A program made the translations under genes and the position numbers. A stretch of 64,000 bases of DNA, from contig NC_132912.1 in assembly GCF_047675955.1 (NCBI RefSeq), positions 83,600,382 through 83,664,381 on the forward strand, in the 5' to 3' direction. The stretch comes from Chlorocebus sabaeus (taxonomy: Eukaryota > Chordata > Mammalia > Primates > Cercopithecidae). Shown here one piece after another: positions 47,928 to 59,860 of the stretch (its first letter is position 1; the number at the start of each line of letters is the position of its first letter). Below the pieces are notes generated by a model, which ran no database searches, was not told the DNA's origin, and was given only the letters and a program-made list of their open reading frames with translations.

Positions 47928-48042
47928 GAACTGATAAATAAAATACGCTTAGAAAACACTGTAGAGTGGATAAGTCAATGGCATTTTACTAATATTCTGC
48001 TGTCATATAGACTGGATTACATGGACTATTTTTATATTTTTC

Positions 48043-48364
48043 CTTTTTTTAATTTTTTATTTTATTACTATTATTATTTTTTGAGATGGAGTCTCACTCT
48101 GTTGCCCAGGCTGGAGTGCAGTGGCACAATCTTGGCCTACCGCAACCTCCACCTCCCAGGCTCAAGCAATTCTCTGGCCTCAGCCTCCCAAGTAGCTGGG
48201 ACTACAGGAGCCCACCACTATGCCTGGCTACTTTTTGTATTTTTAGTAGAGATGGGGTTTCGCCATGTTGGCCAAGCTGATCTCGAACTCCTGACCTCAA
48301 GTGATCTGCCCACCTCGGCCTTGCAAAGAACTGGGATTACAGGTATGAGCCACTGCACCCGGCC
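48043..48364 (-). mobile_element. AluS, antisense
   Basis: Decayed T/A-rich tail (48043-48082), then both arms ending 'gagccactgcacccggcc'. The 124-codon open frame over it is the usual antisense Alu artefact. Confidence 0.93.
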
Positions 48365-48429
48365 CTTCCTTCCATCTTTAAAAGCAGTTTGGTAAAGGGG
48401 ATAAACACAGAGATTAAAATCAAAATGAC

Positions 48430-48590
48430 AAGTTTCAAATGTCAGCTCTATTACTTACTGTGAAACTGGATAAGTTGTTTGTTTGTGCATCAGTTTCCTC
48501 ATTAGTAAATTAAAATTTTAGTACTTCTTGATAAAATTTTGTGGAAACTAAATGAATCTATATATGTGAAGTACATAGTAGGAGGTAAAA
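48430..48590 (+). repeat. MIR SINE
   Basis: 'cagctctattacttactgtgaaactggataagttg', 'catcagtttcctcattagtaaattaaaattttagtacttc' and 'gtgaagtacatagtagg' follow the MIR order. Confidence 0.75.
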
Positions 48591-49324
48591 AAACTTCCAT
48601 CTTCATTCATATCAATATTATAACCAATAGGACTTCAGTGGACTCAGTGCATCTCTAGTCTCTCTCCATAACACAGCTGAGATTGAGCTACATAGAGAAA
48701 TCAATTCAAGACTGAAGAAATATCTTGGGAAATACTAGTTTCATTTGTTTAGGACTAAGAAAAATATGGTGGGTATATTGATGTTTTAATTTCCTATTAT
48801 CCCTTCCAAAACCACCAAGACTTGAGACCTGGGAAAATGAACAATAAACAAATTTAAGTTTTCCATATTTTCTGATGACCTTGAAAATGTGAAGAGAAAT
48901 GGACACCCTTTCTGAGTCATTGACATACATCAGAAAGGTGTATATTCCTACTTTGAAGTGTTTGGTTAAATAAAACTTCATAATCAGCAGCAAATTATTG
49001 AAAGGAGTTAATATAGACCTATAGACTATCCAGGAAATTGTCTGGCATTTGTCTTGGTTGTAGTATAGTACAGAAGAATGCTCTTCATGTCAGAGTCTCT
49101 CATTTCCATCACTATGGGAAATTTATGATCTGGGGTCTCTGGCCTACAGGAGAGCTAAACCTCAAAGATTTTTATCATATACCTGTGAAAGGAGGCACAC
49201 TCAATCTCAATTAACATTAACTTAAAATCAGGGGGAAAATTGCTCCAAGAGACAAGAGTAATAACAGTGAGTGTAAATAATTGTAAAATATGTATTAATA
49301 ATTGGCAATACTACATTACATGTT
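48591..49324. other. Unassigned DNA
   Basis: No gene or repeat recognised. Confidence 0.4.
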
Positions 49325-49560
49325 GCATATGTGCAATCTAGTTTAATCATTTCAAGAAGCCTGAGGATTTGCCATCTGCATTACATAGATGTAAAATTAA
49401 GGGCAAGAGACAATTCATTGATTACAACTACCTAAACAACTTGGTTAAATAAGGCTCATTATGTCTATTCAGTGAGGAAGATAAGCTACTCTATTCTAAT
49501 TTGACAGTGACTAAGTGTAAGAGCAAGGATGGGACCAAGCACTGTCCATGCTCCTTCCTA
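49325..49560 (-). repeat. MIR SINE, antisense, with an internal insertion
   Basis: 'gtttaatcatttcaagaagcctgaggatttgccatctgcattacatagatgtaaaattaagggc' and, after about 90 other bases, 'taagagcaaggatgggaccaag' and 'ccatgctccttcc'. Confidence 0.55.
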
Positions 49561-49569
49561 GAATACCTA

Positions 49570-49675
49570 GTGTTATTCATTGAATAAACATTTCTGAGCA
49601 TGGATTTCAGGGGTGATTTTCTAAGTGCTGGAGATACAAAATTGGACATGACCTATTGAGAACTCCATAACTGAC
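49570..49675 (-). repeat. Ancient LINE 3'-end fragment, antisense
   Basis: 'ttattcattgaataaacatttctgagc..taagtgctggagatacaaaattggac' matches a common old mammalian repeat end. Confidence 0.55.
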
Positions 49676-49684
49676 TTATGTAAA

Positions 49685-50042
49685 TGATATGATTTGGCTG
49701 TGTCCCCACCCAAAATTCATCTTGAATTGTAGCTCCCATAATTCCCCTGTGTTGTGGGAGGGACCCTGTAGGAGGTAATTAAATGATGTGGGTGTGTTTC
49801 ACCTGTGCTGTTCTCATGACAGTGAATGAGTCTCATGAGAACTGATGGTTTTATAAAAGGGCAGTTCCCTTGCATGTACTTGCTACCAAGCAAGACATGA
49901 CTTTTGCTCCTCCTTTGCTTTCCACCGTGATTGTGAGACCTCCCAAGCCATGTGGAACTATGAGTCAATTAAACTTTTTTCCTTTATAAATTACCCAGTC
50001 TCGGGTATGTCGTTATTAGCAGCATAAGAACAGATGAATACA
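49685..50042 (+). mobile_element. THE1 solo LTR
   Basis: Near-consensus THE1 LTR from 'tgatatgatttggctgtgtccccaccc' to 'gaacagatgaataca', with exact 5-bp duplication gtaaa at 49680-49684 and 50043-50047. Confidence 0.96.
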
Positions 50043-50047
50043 GTAAA

Positions 50048-50771
50048 GAAAAATAAAATTATTGCCTTGTCCCATTTGACTACAACACACCATTTTTTGG
50101 ATATGTGGTCAAGCCTGGACTTCCTACATAGAACAGTATCACCTGTGTGCAGCTAATTTCTAACAAAAGTCATGATACATGAGTCGGGAGATACTATCAT
50201 TTACTGCTGACTGAGGAAAGATTCTCTCTGGTTTCTTCAGATATTCTTAGAGAAGATATCAAAACAATATTTTGACTTTTTCTACATTTAACAATTCAAT
50301 GATTTCCCTGGAGTCACTTCTGACATTTGAACGTGTAAATATAGTAATCTAGAAACTCCTAAATATGTTTGCTTTGGGGATGAAAATATTTTTATTTCTT
50401 GGTTTGGTAAAGTAATATGTTTTAAAAGGATAAAAGTTAAGTTTAGAGAGTAAGTAATCAGCTATAATTCCACTATTCACAGACAAATTTTCTATGCATG
50501 TGTCTGAATATTTATATACTCCATATTTATATGGTTATATGAATATGTATATATTGTAAAACATTTTATTACTTAATATATGTTAGCCCATAACCTGTTT
50601 TTTTTGTTTGTTTGTTTTGTTTTTAAAAAAAGAAATATTACCATACAGGTCTTATCCTATTGTGCCTAAGAAATAACTAGGATCAAAAGAAGTTGCATGG
50701 CAACTCACTCAATGGCAGGTCTAGGGTTTAAAATAAGACATCTGATTTTAAGACATGACACACTAAGGAGT
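50048..50771. other. Unassigned DNA, possible old LINE at 50440-50600
   Basis: The part 50440-50600 ('ttccactattcacagac', 'aaaacattttattacttaatatatg') may be an L1M relic. Otherwise nothing recognised. Confidence 0.4.
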
Positions 50772-50780
50772 TGGTCATTG

Positions 50781-51073
50781 TATTATTATTTTTGAGATGG
50801 AGTCTTGCTCTGTCACAAGGCTGGAATGCAATGGCACGACGTGGGCTCACTGCAACCTCTGCCTCCTGGGTTCAAGTGGTTTTCCTGCCTCAGCCTCATG
50901 AGTAACTGGGACTACAAGTGTGTGCCACCACACCCAGCTAATTTTTATATTTTTAAGTAGAGACAGAGTTTCACTATGTTGGCCAGGATGGTCTCCATCT
51001 CTTGACCTTGTGATCCATCTGCCTCGGCCTCCCAAAGTGCTGGGATTACAGGCATGAGCCACCGTGCCTGGCC
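50781..51073 (-). mobile_element. AluS, antisense
   Basis: Complete Alu with tail decayed to (TTA)n. Exact duplication tggtcattg at 50772-50780 and 51074-51082. Confidence 0.94.
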
Positions 51074-51082
51074 TGGTCATTG

Positions 51083-52334
51083 GATCTTTAACTTCGAAAT
51101 CTTATATTCTGCAGTGAGGGAGGTTCCTAGATACACAGGCTTTAAAATGGTACTTTCAAGTAACCTAGTTTTTGAGTAATGGGATTGGATGCTGTGACTC
51201 AGTAATTGGTCAGGTTTGAGCTCTGTGATAGAGCTGGTATGCAGCCAGGTTCAATCAAAAGACCACATATGCAGCAAATGTACCAAAGTACATTTGCTAG
51301 AATAAATTGGCATGATTTGGAATGCATCAGAAACTCTGCAAGTTATCTTCAATAAAAACATACAGAATAGAAACAATCTAAAATTAAAAAAAACAAAAGA
51401 GAAAAACAGTCAAAATTATGATTTTTTCAATTAGACCTTTTGGATTAGGTACACTTTGTATTTCCCTTCCAATTATTATTTTATCAATGTCTCTTTCCTC
51501 CTCTGTTCTGATTTTTAAATACTGAGGAAGAAGTACATAGTGGCATGTGTAACTTAAATGATATACCAGCAATGTGTGTTTCAACAGGTACATACACTGA
51601 GTTAGCTTAATTGTAGGAGTGCAAGTGGAAAATTGTGCCAGAAACTACTTAATTAATAAAATATATGTTTGAAATAAAATGGTAAGAATTTGATAATAGG
51701 TTCTTTCTACCCTAGCTATTGTATATAACTTTCATTTGTGGTAAATTAATTGTCAAGATATGAGTTGAATTCCTTACTTTAGTCATGCTTTTATGAAGTC
51801 TAATTTATGACCAGAGAAAGTTGGAATTATTTGCTCTACATTGGTTGTAATTACGTGGTAATATTATAAAGAACAAAAAAATCAACTGAAAAATCAGTAA
51901 AACCATGTTTTGGCAGGCTAAAACTCCTGAGATCTCAGTTTTCCCAATCTATAAATGAAGAGGAAGAATCAGTCATCCATAGTTCCTGTAACTGGAAAGA
52001 GGGAATCAGTGACTATGAGAGTAGGATTATACATCTGCTGACATGCCATGGCTTCCCTATAGCTGGGGAATACTTCTCTCCCCTTGACGTACAGTGTGAC
52101 TATTGTGACTTGCATTGATGAATGGGCCAGTGTGGCACAGGACTCAAGCAGAAGTTTGAAATCAAGCAGAAGTTTGAAATATGCTTTCACTATTGGGCTT
52201 GTTTTCTTATCATCTCTACAAGAACCACATATTGTGGAAAGCTGTTGCTCCTCTATTCTGGCACCTGAGAAGAAGAATGAAACAAAATTGCCCTACTCTA
52301 GCCACAGATACACATCTTTAAAGAAAACCATCTT
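51083..52334. other. Unassigned DNA with an 18-bp tandem duplication
   Basis: No gene recognised. The part 51960-52330 vaguely resembles an old LTR or similar dispersed repeat ('gaatgggccagtgtggcacaggactcaagcagaa'). An exact 18-bp duplication lies at 52145-52180. Confidence 0.45.
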
Positions 52335-52341
52335 AGCTGAC

Positions 52342-53334
52342 TGTTGCGGGAATTCAGGGACCCCAAACGGAGGCACCTGCTGAAGCCGTGGCAGAAAATA
52401 AATTGTGAAGATTTCATGGACACTTATCACTTCCCCAATCAATACCCTTGTGATTTCCTATGCCTGTCTTTATTTTAATCTCTTAATCCCATCATCTTCT
52501 TTGTAAGCTGAGGAGGATGAATGTCACCTCAGGACCCTGTGATGATCGTATCAACTGCACAAGTTGTTTGTAGAGCATGTGTGTTTGAACAATATGAAAT
52601 CTGGGCATTTTGAAAAAAGAAAAGGAAAACAGCGATATTCAGGGAACAAGACAGGTAACTTTGAACTGGCCACCGGTGAGCTGGACAGAGCAGAGTTATA
52701 TTTCTCCTCTTTCAAAAGCAAATAGGAGAAATATCGCTGAATTCTTTTTCTCAGCAAGGAGCATCTCTGAGAAAGAGAATGCGCCCTGAGGGTAGGCCTA
52801 TAAACGGCCGCCTTAGAAGCGTGCTGTCTTTTATGGTCGAAGTCAAAGGGATAAAATAAGCCCCGGTCTCCTGTAGTGCTCCCAGGCTTATTAGGAGGAG
52901 GAAAATTCCCGCCTAATAAATTTTGGTCAGACAGGTTGTCTGCTCTCAAACCCTATTTCCTGATGAGATGTTATCAATGACAATGCGTGCCCGAAACTTC
53001 ATTAGCAATTTTAATTTCACCCCATCCTGTGGTCCTATGATCTCACCCTGCCTCCACTTGCTTTGTGATACTGTATTACCTTGTGAAGTATGTGATCTCT
53101 GTGACCCACACCCTATTCATGCGCTCCCTCCCCTTTTGAAAATCGCTAATGAAAACTTGCTGGTTTTACGGCTCGGGGAACAACACGGATCCTGCCGACA
53201 TGTGATGTCGACCTACGACACCCAGCTTTAAATTTCCCTCTCTTGTGCTCTTTACCTTTGTTTCTTAAACCAGCCAAGACACTTAGGAAATAGAAAAGAA
53301 CCCACGTAACCATCGGGACCAGGTTTTCCCTATA
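52342..53334 (+). mobile_element. ERVK-class (class II) endogenous retrovirus solo LTR
   Basis: 993 bp from 'tgttgcgggaattcagggac' to 'ggttttccctata', flanked by an exact 6-bp duplication gctgac (52336-52341 and 53335-53340), the size class II betaretroviral ERVs make. CpG-rich relative to surroundings. It is close to my memory of a primate ERVK LTR (LTR13-like; subfamily unsure). No gag, pro, pol or env adjoins, so it is a solo LTR left by LTR-LTR recombination. Contains two hairpins at 52698-52780. Open frames inside are non-coding. Confidence 0.85.
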
Positions 53335-53340
53335 GCTGAC

Positions 53341-53828
53341 CTGGAGACAAACAAATGTTTCTTTTCACATGCCCCTGAAATGTCAATGTTTTTCATGCAG
53401 CAAATTTGAGCAATATGGTAGGAAAAATGAATCTCAGAGTCTATGGATTCTCCAAGGTTTGGAAGCTACTCCTAAATGTCATCATTTTGAGCCCCTAGTC
53501 ACTGACTTCTGTGATATCACCAGCAATGTTTTCTCACCTCTACATTCTATATGAAAGGGATGGAAAGGCCCATCAGCCCCATCAAATAATTTATACTTAA
53601 GTAAACAAAGGGCAGGCTGTCTAATAGAATGTCATAAGAAACCATTTTCCAAAAAATTGATAGAATGGAAAATTACTCTCATAAACAAATAAACTGTACC
53701 AGATGAAGCCATGAAAATCTGAGAACATCAGAGAAAATCTAAGTTTGAACTCTTTGAAGGCTAGCTCACTCATACCTAGGTGTTTCGTGAGAAGATGACA
53801 AATATATGATCTAACAGTAATTCCGCAG
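53341..53828. other. Unassigned DNA
   Basis: Continuation of the sequence the ERVK LTR entered. No gene recognised. Confidence 0.4.
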
Positions 53829-54246
53829 TGTGTCAAGCTGTTTTTGCATTGCTATAAAGAAATATCTGAGGCAGGATAATTTACAAAATACAAAGTTTAA
53901 TTGGCTCACAGTTTTGCAAGGCTGTACAGGAAGCAGGGTGCCAGCATCTGCTTCTGGTGATGGCCTCAGAAAGCTGACAAGCATGGTGGAAGGTGAAAGG
54001 GAGCAGCATATCACATGGCAAAAGCAGAAACAAGAGAGAGAGGAGGAAGCTGCCATACACTTTTAAGCAATCAGATCTTGTATAAACTCAGAAAGAGAAT
54101 TCTCTCATCACCAAGGAGACGACAATAAGCTATTCGTGAGGGGTCTGCTTCCATGATCCAAACATCTCCCAGCAGGCCCCATGTCCAACAGTGGTCATTA
54201 CATTTCCACATGAGATTTGGAGAGAAGAGATGTCCAAACCATATCA
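53829..54246 (-). repeat. 3' LTR of antisense MST-type element
   Basis: Reverse complement of an MST LTR: 'gctataaagaaatatctgaggcaggataattta', 'ggcctcagaaagctgacaagcatggtgg', ending 'ccaaaccatatca'. Confidence 0.88.
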
Positions 54247-55896
54247 TTCCAACCCTTGGCTCCCCAAATCTCATATTCTTCTCACATTACAAATTAAAAT
54301 CCTTTCCTCTTGGTAGTCCCTGCAAATCTTAACTTTTTCCAGCATCAAGTCCAGAGTCCTAAGTCTCAGATGAAACTCATCTCCTTCTGCTTCTGAGCCT
54401 GTAAAATCAAAACAAGGTATTTGCTCCCAAGATATGATGGTGTTATAGGCACTGGGTTAATATTACCATTCCAAAAGGGAGAAATTTGTCCCCCAAAAAG
54501 GGATGATAGGCCCCACACAAGTCTAAAACCTAGCAGGGCAGTCATTAAATCTTAAAGCTCCAAAATGATCTCCTTTGACTCTAGACCCTGCATTCAGGGC
54601 ACACTGGTGTGAGAGCTGGGCTCCCAAAGCCTTGGGCAGCTCCACCCCTTTGACTTAGGTAATTCCACCCCTTTGACTTGGGCAGCTTCACCTTGACTTT
54701 GCTGGATGGAGCCCACACAACTACTCTGATGGGCCGGAATTCAGTGCCTGTGGTTTCTCCTGGCTGATAATACAAGCTGTTGATGACTCTATCATTCTTG
54801 GGTCTGGAGGGCAGTGGTCCCCTTCCCACAGCTCCACTATGCTGTACCCTGGTGGGAACTTGGTATGGGGGCTCTAATCCCACATTTCCCCTTGTCATTG
54901 CCTCAGTAGAGTCTCTTTGCAGGGGTTCCACCCGTGTGGCATGCTTTTGCTCAGGCAACCAGGCTTTCCCATATATTTACTGCTATTGAAGTAGAAGCCA
55001 GTAAGCCTCCTTTACTTTTGCAAGCTGTGCACCCACAGGCTTAAAACTATGTGAAAGTTGCCAGGGTTTGTGGTTGTGTCCCCTGAAGCAGCAGCCTGAA
55101 CTATATGTGGGTCCCTTTGAGCTGAGGCTGGAGCCAGAGCAGCCAAGAAGTGGTGAATAGTGTCCTGAAACTGAGTAGGCAGCAGGGCCCTGGGCCTGGC
55201 CCCTAAAACCCCCTTTTCCTGCTATGTCTTTGAGACTGTGATGGGAGGAGCTGTCTTAAAGACTTCCGCAATGCCTTTGAGGCCTTTTCAATGTCTTGAA
55301 TATTAGCACTTGACTCCTTTTTAGCCATAATCTCTCTAGCAAACTGTTTGGATTGTAGCCTGTTTGGATTGTTTCTCTACCACAGGGTCTGGCTGCAAAT
55401 TTTCCAAACTTTTATGCTCTGCTTTCCTTTAAAACATAAGGTTCAACTTTAAGTCATTTCCCTGCTTCCCTATCTTATTGTTGTTAGAAGCAGCCAGACC
55501 ACATCTTTAATGCTTTGCTGCTTAAAAATTTCTTCCACCAGATACCCTAGTTTATCATTCTTAAGGTCAAACTTCCACAGATCCCTAAAGCATGAACACA
55601 GTGCAGCCAAGTTCCTTGCTAGGGTGTGGCATAGAGGACCTTTACTACAATTTCTGTTAACTTTCTCATTTCCAACTGAGATCTCTTCAGCCTGACTTTT
55701 ACTATCCACATCTCTATCAGCATCTCAGTCACTACCATTTTACCAGTCATTAAGAAGTTGCAAACTTTCCCTTATCTTCTTATCTTCTTCTGAGACTTCC
55801 AAACTCTTCCAATCTCTGCCTGTTACCCAGTTCCAAAGCTACTTGGACATTTTCAGGTATATGTATAGCAATACCCCACTCCTGGTACCAGTTTTC
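54247..55896 (-). mobile_element. MaLR internal region, antisense
   Basis: Ends 'cactcctggtaccagttttc', the reverse complement of the MaLR internal start, and carries a 125-codon minus-strand open frame (54581-54958) in the part that corresponds to the same internal stretch as 24000-24290 of the other copy. No intact protein expected. Confidence 0.82.
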
Positions 55897-56325
55897 TGTG
55901 GTAGCCCATTGCTGTGTTGCTAAAAGAGATACCTGAGTCTGGGTAATTTATAAAGAAAAGAAGTTTAACTGGCTCATGGTTCTGCATGCTGTACACTACA
56001 GATGTAGTGCTGGCATTTGCCTCTGGTAAGGGCCTCAGAAAGCTACAATCATGGCAAGAGGTGAAGAGGACTACTGGCAAGAGTTGAAGAGGACCACATA
56101 GGAAGACTAGGAGCAAGCGAAGGGGAAGTGCCACATGCTTTTGAACAACCAGATATCATGTGAACTCAGAAGGAGAGCTCACTTATCACCAAGGGGATGG
56201 CACTATGCTATTCATGAGGGATCTGCTCCCCATGCACTAAACATCTCCAATCAGTGCCAACCTCCAACAACGGGAATTACATTTCAACGCGGGATTTGGA
56301 GGGGACAAATATCCACATCATATCA
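55897..56325 (-). repeat. 5' LTR of antisense MST-type element
   Basis: Begins 'tgtggtagcccattgctgtgttgct' and ends 'atccacatcatatca'. It has an internal near-duplication of 'gcaagaggtgaagaggac' and 'gcaagagttgaagaggac' (56054-56095) that the 3' LTR lacks. Confidence 0.88.
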
Positions 56326-58719
56326 TGGGGGACTCCCATATTCTAATGTTGAGATCACTGAACTCTTCTAACCAATCTTCAATTTACAAGTGCTAATTAT
56401 TCTCTGCCAAGACCATTTTAGGACTAACTCTGGACCCACAAGCCATGTAGGTACCTCTCCCTAACTCCTCTCTTTTGAGATACCTTGAGAATGTCCATGG
56501 TCTTTGTTGAAACATCAATTAATAGACTTAACTTTGTTCCGTAAGTGTATGTTTTTTTGTGGTATTTGACTGATGGCATCTACAAAGTAAAACAGCAGTT
56601 CATCCATGCCACTTTTTAGTCTTGAATTTTTAAAGCTTGAGCCCAGTGGGACTAACCTTTAGATCAATTATTTCCATAGGGTAAGAAAGATCTCAGGGTC
56701 TTTAACCCTTACTCAAGCATTTCCCCACATGCATTCTTGAAAAAATTAAGTTATTTAACAGAAAAATACGTTTGAGAAATTTAACACAATATAGTCCATT
56801 CATAAAGAGTCACAATTCATGTTAGCACAAACAACTCCCAGAGAAGTCCTGCAGACATTTTTTAATGTAATATTACCTTTACACCAAATTATGTCACCAA
56901 TAAAGCATGTTTCTAAAGCACCATTGACCAACTTTTCAGGTCCATGAAAATCAACATCTACTCGTGTCTTTGTTCCATGGAAGTTTCTGAGATTTTTCAC
57001 TGTATTGATTCACAGAATAATGTCCATTCTATCCCCACTCACATTCCAGGCATGATCCTCCTTTAGTTTTACACAGGAGATTCTGAACAGGTGAGTAAGT
57101 AGTCACACTGTCAAACGTATTTTGGAGCATTATAATACATGTTGTGCATTAGCTGTAAGCATATTGTGCTTTACATGTTTCTTTACAGAACATAATTCAT
57201 ACAAGTAGAGTTGGAAAATTCTAGCCCCAAACTAACTTTAACACAAATATAATGACTGTATTGTAGAATTAACCAAAACACCCACAGAAACTAAATTGAG
57301 AATGATGGTATGGTATTATATTAATAATAATTTTTAATAGAAAACAACAGCAATGAAGGCCTCAAGAAGACACTCAAAATTTATTGATAAAACATCTTTT
57401 TACAATTTTGTAATTTCCCAAAATTCATGTGCATAGTAGAAACCTTGCTAGGCTGTTAAATGTTGCCAAGACTTAACAATAAGTTAATGAAATAGGTTCA
57501 TTGTTAAGTTCTTGTCAAATGCAACTTTCAGTAACCATTCTTACAGTTTACAAACTGGTTTCAGTTCCACTTATAAATGAAAACTCATGGTTTGCAGTAA
57601 CTTCACTCACAGATACTCTGGCTTTCTTTACCAAAATAATGTATCATTGTCTCCCTTGATTTGAAAATAAAATAAGTAAAAATGAATCATAAAGGCTTTC
57701 TAGGGACTTATAATTACTACAGTGGAAACTAGGCTACAGTTAGCTAAAGATCAATTAATGGGTTCAATGCTTCACTAACCTCAGCCAAATGACACAGAGT
57801 AATTCATCATTTCACAGTTAGACAGTTGTATATAAATATAACATTTACTTTAACTTAGACTTGCCAGATAAATGTAAAATTGGGATATTAAATAGCTGTT
57901 AAAGGGAAACGAAAAACAAAAATGAAATGGTTGCTTTCTATAAAGTGGGTTTTGCTGAGACATCACTTTGACAAACAAAAGTCAGTTCAGATCAAACCCC
58001 TTTTGACTTCTAATCTTATTAAAATGGGAAGCCAAAGACCTAGTATCGTTGATAAGTTTCACAAGGCTCCAAAAATGACTTATCACATGAGCCAGGCATT
58101 CAAGTGCAGTCCACTTTGTAATGTTTTCATGGCAGGATCTTGCAGGCTTTGAGTGATATTGCCATTTTCTGGAGTTCTCAGTGGTGCAGCTCTTCCACCC
58201 AGTTGTAACCAATTTCACTGATCAGTAGCTCAGGCTTAGTTTCACCCTCATAAATTCAATAATTCATTTGGCAGCTGCAAAGTAGACAGATTTTTAAGAA
58301 ATCTCAGGTTTTTGAAAGAATTAGAAGACTCACCGATTCTTTATTTGCTTCTGGATCCTGACATTAGTTTGGAGATAGGGGAGGATTTACTGTTTCCAAA
58401 GTGTTTACAAGGATTTTTATTTTATTATTTAATTTGTACTATTTTTCTTTTGAAAATAAAAATGGTTGTATTCTTATGGTCTGTTGAATGCCTTGGGCGA
58501 TGTGTTTCTCGGATGTGGGCATTATTTGGACCATGGAGTTAGACTTACCAAACATGAACACAGACATAGGACATTTTCCTTGCAGAAACATCTACCCCAA
58601 ATATTGTGGCTGGCAGAGCCAATTGGAATTATAGAGACTGGTTTTGTGACTTTAATTTCTTAAGTGATAAATTTAAATGTACATGTATGTAATTACATTG
58701 TCCGAGTTCATTTCATAAT
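56326..58719. other. About 2.4 kb of apparently single-copy DNA
   Basis: No gene, RNA or repeat recognised. Contains a long imperfect hairpin at 57463-57518. The block 57900-58240 has complex sequence with overlapping 76-78 codon frames on opposite strands, neither of which I recognise. Confidence 0.45.
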
Positions 58720-58905
58720 TCTTCTACTAATTAGCTGGATAACCTTGTAGACAAGTGTGTAACCCTCTCTGTAATTCAACAATAACTTGGAATAACTTTC
58801 AGTTCAGAAGACTAATGATATTAAGTTCAGAGACATAATCATGATAACATATATGAAAGAGCTTAAAACAGTGTCAGGCACATAGTAGAAACTTAAAGAG
58901 TGTAA
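58720..58905 (+). repeat. MIR SINE
   Basis: 'attagctggataaccttgtagacaag', 'acatatatgaaagagcttaaaacagtgtcaggcacatagtag' follow the MIR order. Confidence 0.7.
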
Positions 58906-59239
58906 TCCCTTTCTATGATTATTATCTTCACTTTTGAATAAGCATATATCTATCACTTGTTAATTGCTGTTTAATGTGACTATAAGTTGCTCTTTTTTGT
59001 TTTTATTTTTTTCTTAATCATGTAATACCTTAAAACTATTTAAATATTAAAGATAAATAGTGAAAAGTAAGACTTTTTAAATCTCCACAGTGTCCACAGT
59101 TGTCATTTCATCCAGTGATATTTTATGCTAAAATCCATTCTTTTAACTTTTTATCTGGAACTTTAAAAGAACATGGTGAATACAAAAGAAATGATACTAT
59201 CCAAAATAAAATATTACTTACTTGTGTATTGTTTCTAAT
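58906..59239. other. Unassigned DNA
   Basis: AT-rich, nothing recognised. Confidence 0.4.
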
Positions 59240-59470
59240 AATGTTAACATCATAGTAACGTCATTGACCACTTGTTATGTAGCAGATATTTTGCTAAGAT
59301 TACATTTACCAATGCATTATATCACTTGTTGATTACTTATTATATAGCAGGTATTCTTCTAAGACTATATTTATCAATGCCTTATATCATTCAATAATCT
59401 CAACAGTCTTATGATATAGGTGTTATCATCAACCTCGTTTTATAGGTAAGCAACTTCCTAAAGGTAACTC
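59240..59470 (-). repeat. MIR-like SINE, antisense, with a 65-bp internal duplication
   Basis: 'atcattcaataatctcaacagtcttatgatataggtgttatcatc' and 'ttttataggtaagcaac' are MIR in reverse. Units 59266-59330 and 59331-59395 are tandem copies (for example cttgttatgtagcag / cttattatatagcag). Confidence 0.6.
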
Positions 59471-59639
59471 ACATGGGATTAAACTGTACACTTAAAATTT
59501 AGAAGTTTCCAAATAAAATAGAAATCTAAATACATTGACTTTTTAAATTTCAGAGGCATCTTATAGTCTACCTTTGCTTTCTTTCCTTTTTTTTTAATGC
59601 TACCTACTTTTTGTAGAGGAGATTACTCCATTGTAGGCT

Positions 59640-59860
59640 CCTTGCCCAGTCTCTAGCTCACTCTGCACACTGTCAACAGTTTACAATTTCCAAATTTCAA
59701 CTTTACCAAGAATCTTGTTTTCTCAGCAGGTCTCTCTGATTTCCTACTGCTTATATAAAGTACAAACTACCTATGTTGCCTTTCAGGGCTGTTCTAGGTC
59801 TACCTCCACCTTAACTATCATTCTTATTTCTCCTAATGCCTAGAATGACTTAATAAAAAA
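59640..59860 (+). repeat. L2 fragment
   Basis: 'cttatataaagtacaaactacctatgttgcctttcagggctgttctaggtctacctccacctta' resembles the L2 ORF2 end region. Confidence 0.5.

Larger units (their letters stand above)
53829..56325 (-). mobile_element. ERVL-MaLR element (MST type) with both LTRs, antisense
   Basis: LTR copies at 53829-54246 and 55897-56325 flank an internal region in the same antisense layout. I could not find a matching 5-bp duplication (flanks cgcag and tgggg), so one end may be altered. Non-coding relic. Confidence 0.88.

Noticed and set aside
48021..48395. 124-codon plus-strand open frame
   Set aside because: Antisense Alu translation; common in every primate genome.
52551..52949. 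132-codon minus-strand open frame
   Set aside because: Sits inside the ERVK-class LTR opposite to its transcription direction and resembles no known protein.
54581..54958. 125-codon minus-strand open frame in MaLR internal region
   Set aside because: MaLR internal regions are non-coding or carry only remnants, and no retroviral domain is visible in this frame.
57900..58240. Complex block considered as DNA-transposase or retrogene fragment
   Set aside because: Neither strand translates to a family I recognise, and no inverted repeats or tail were found.
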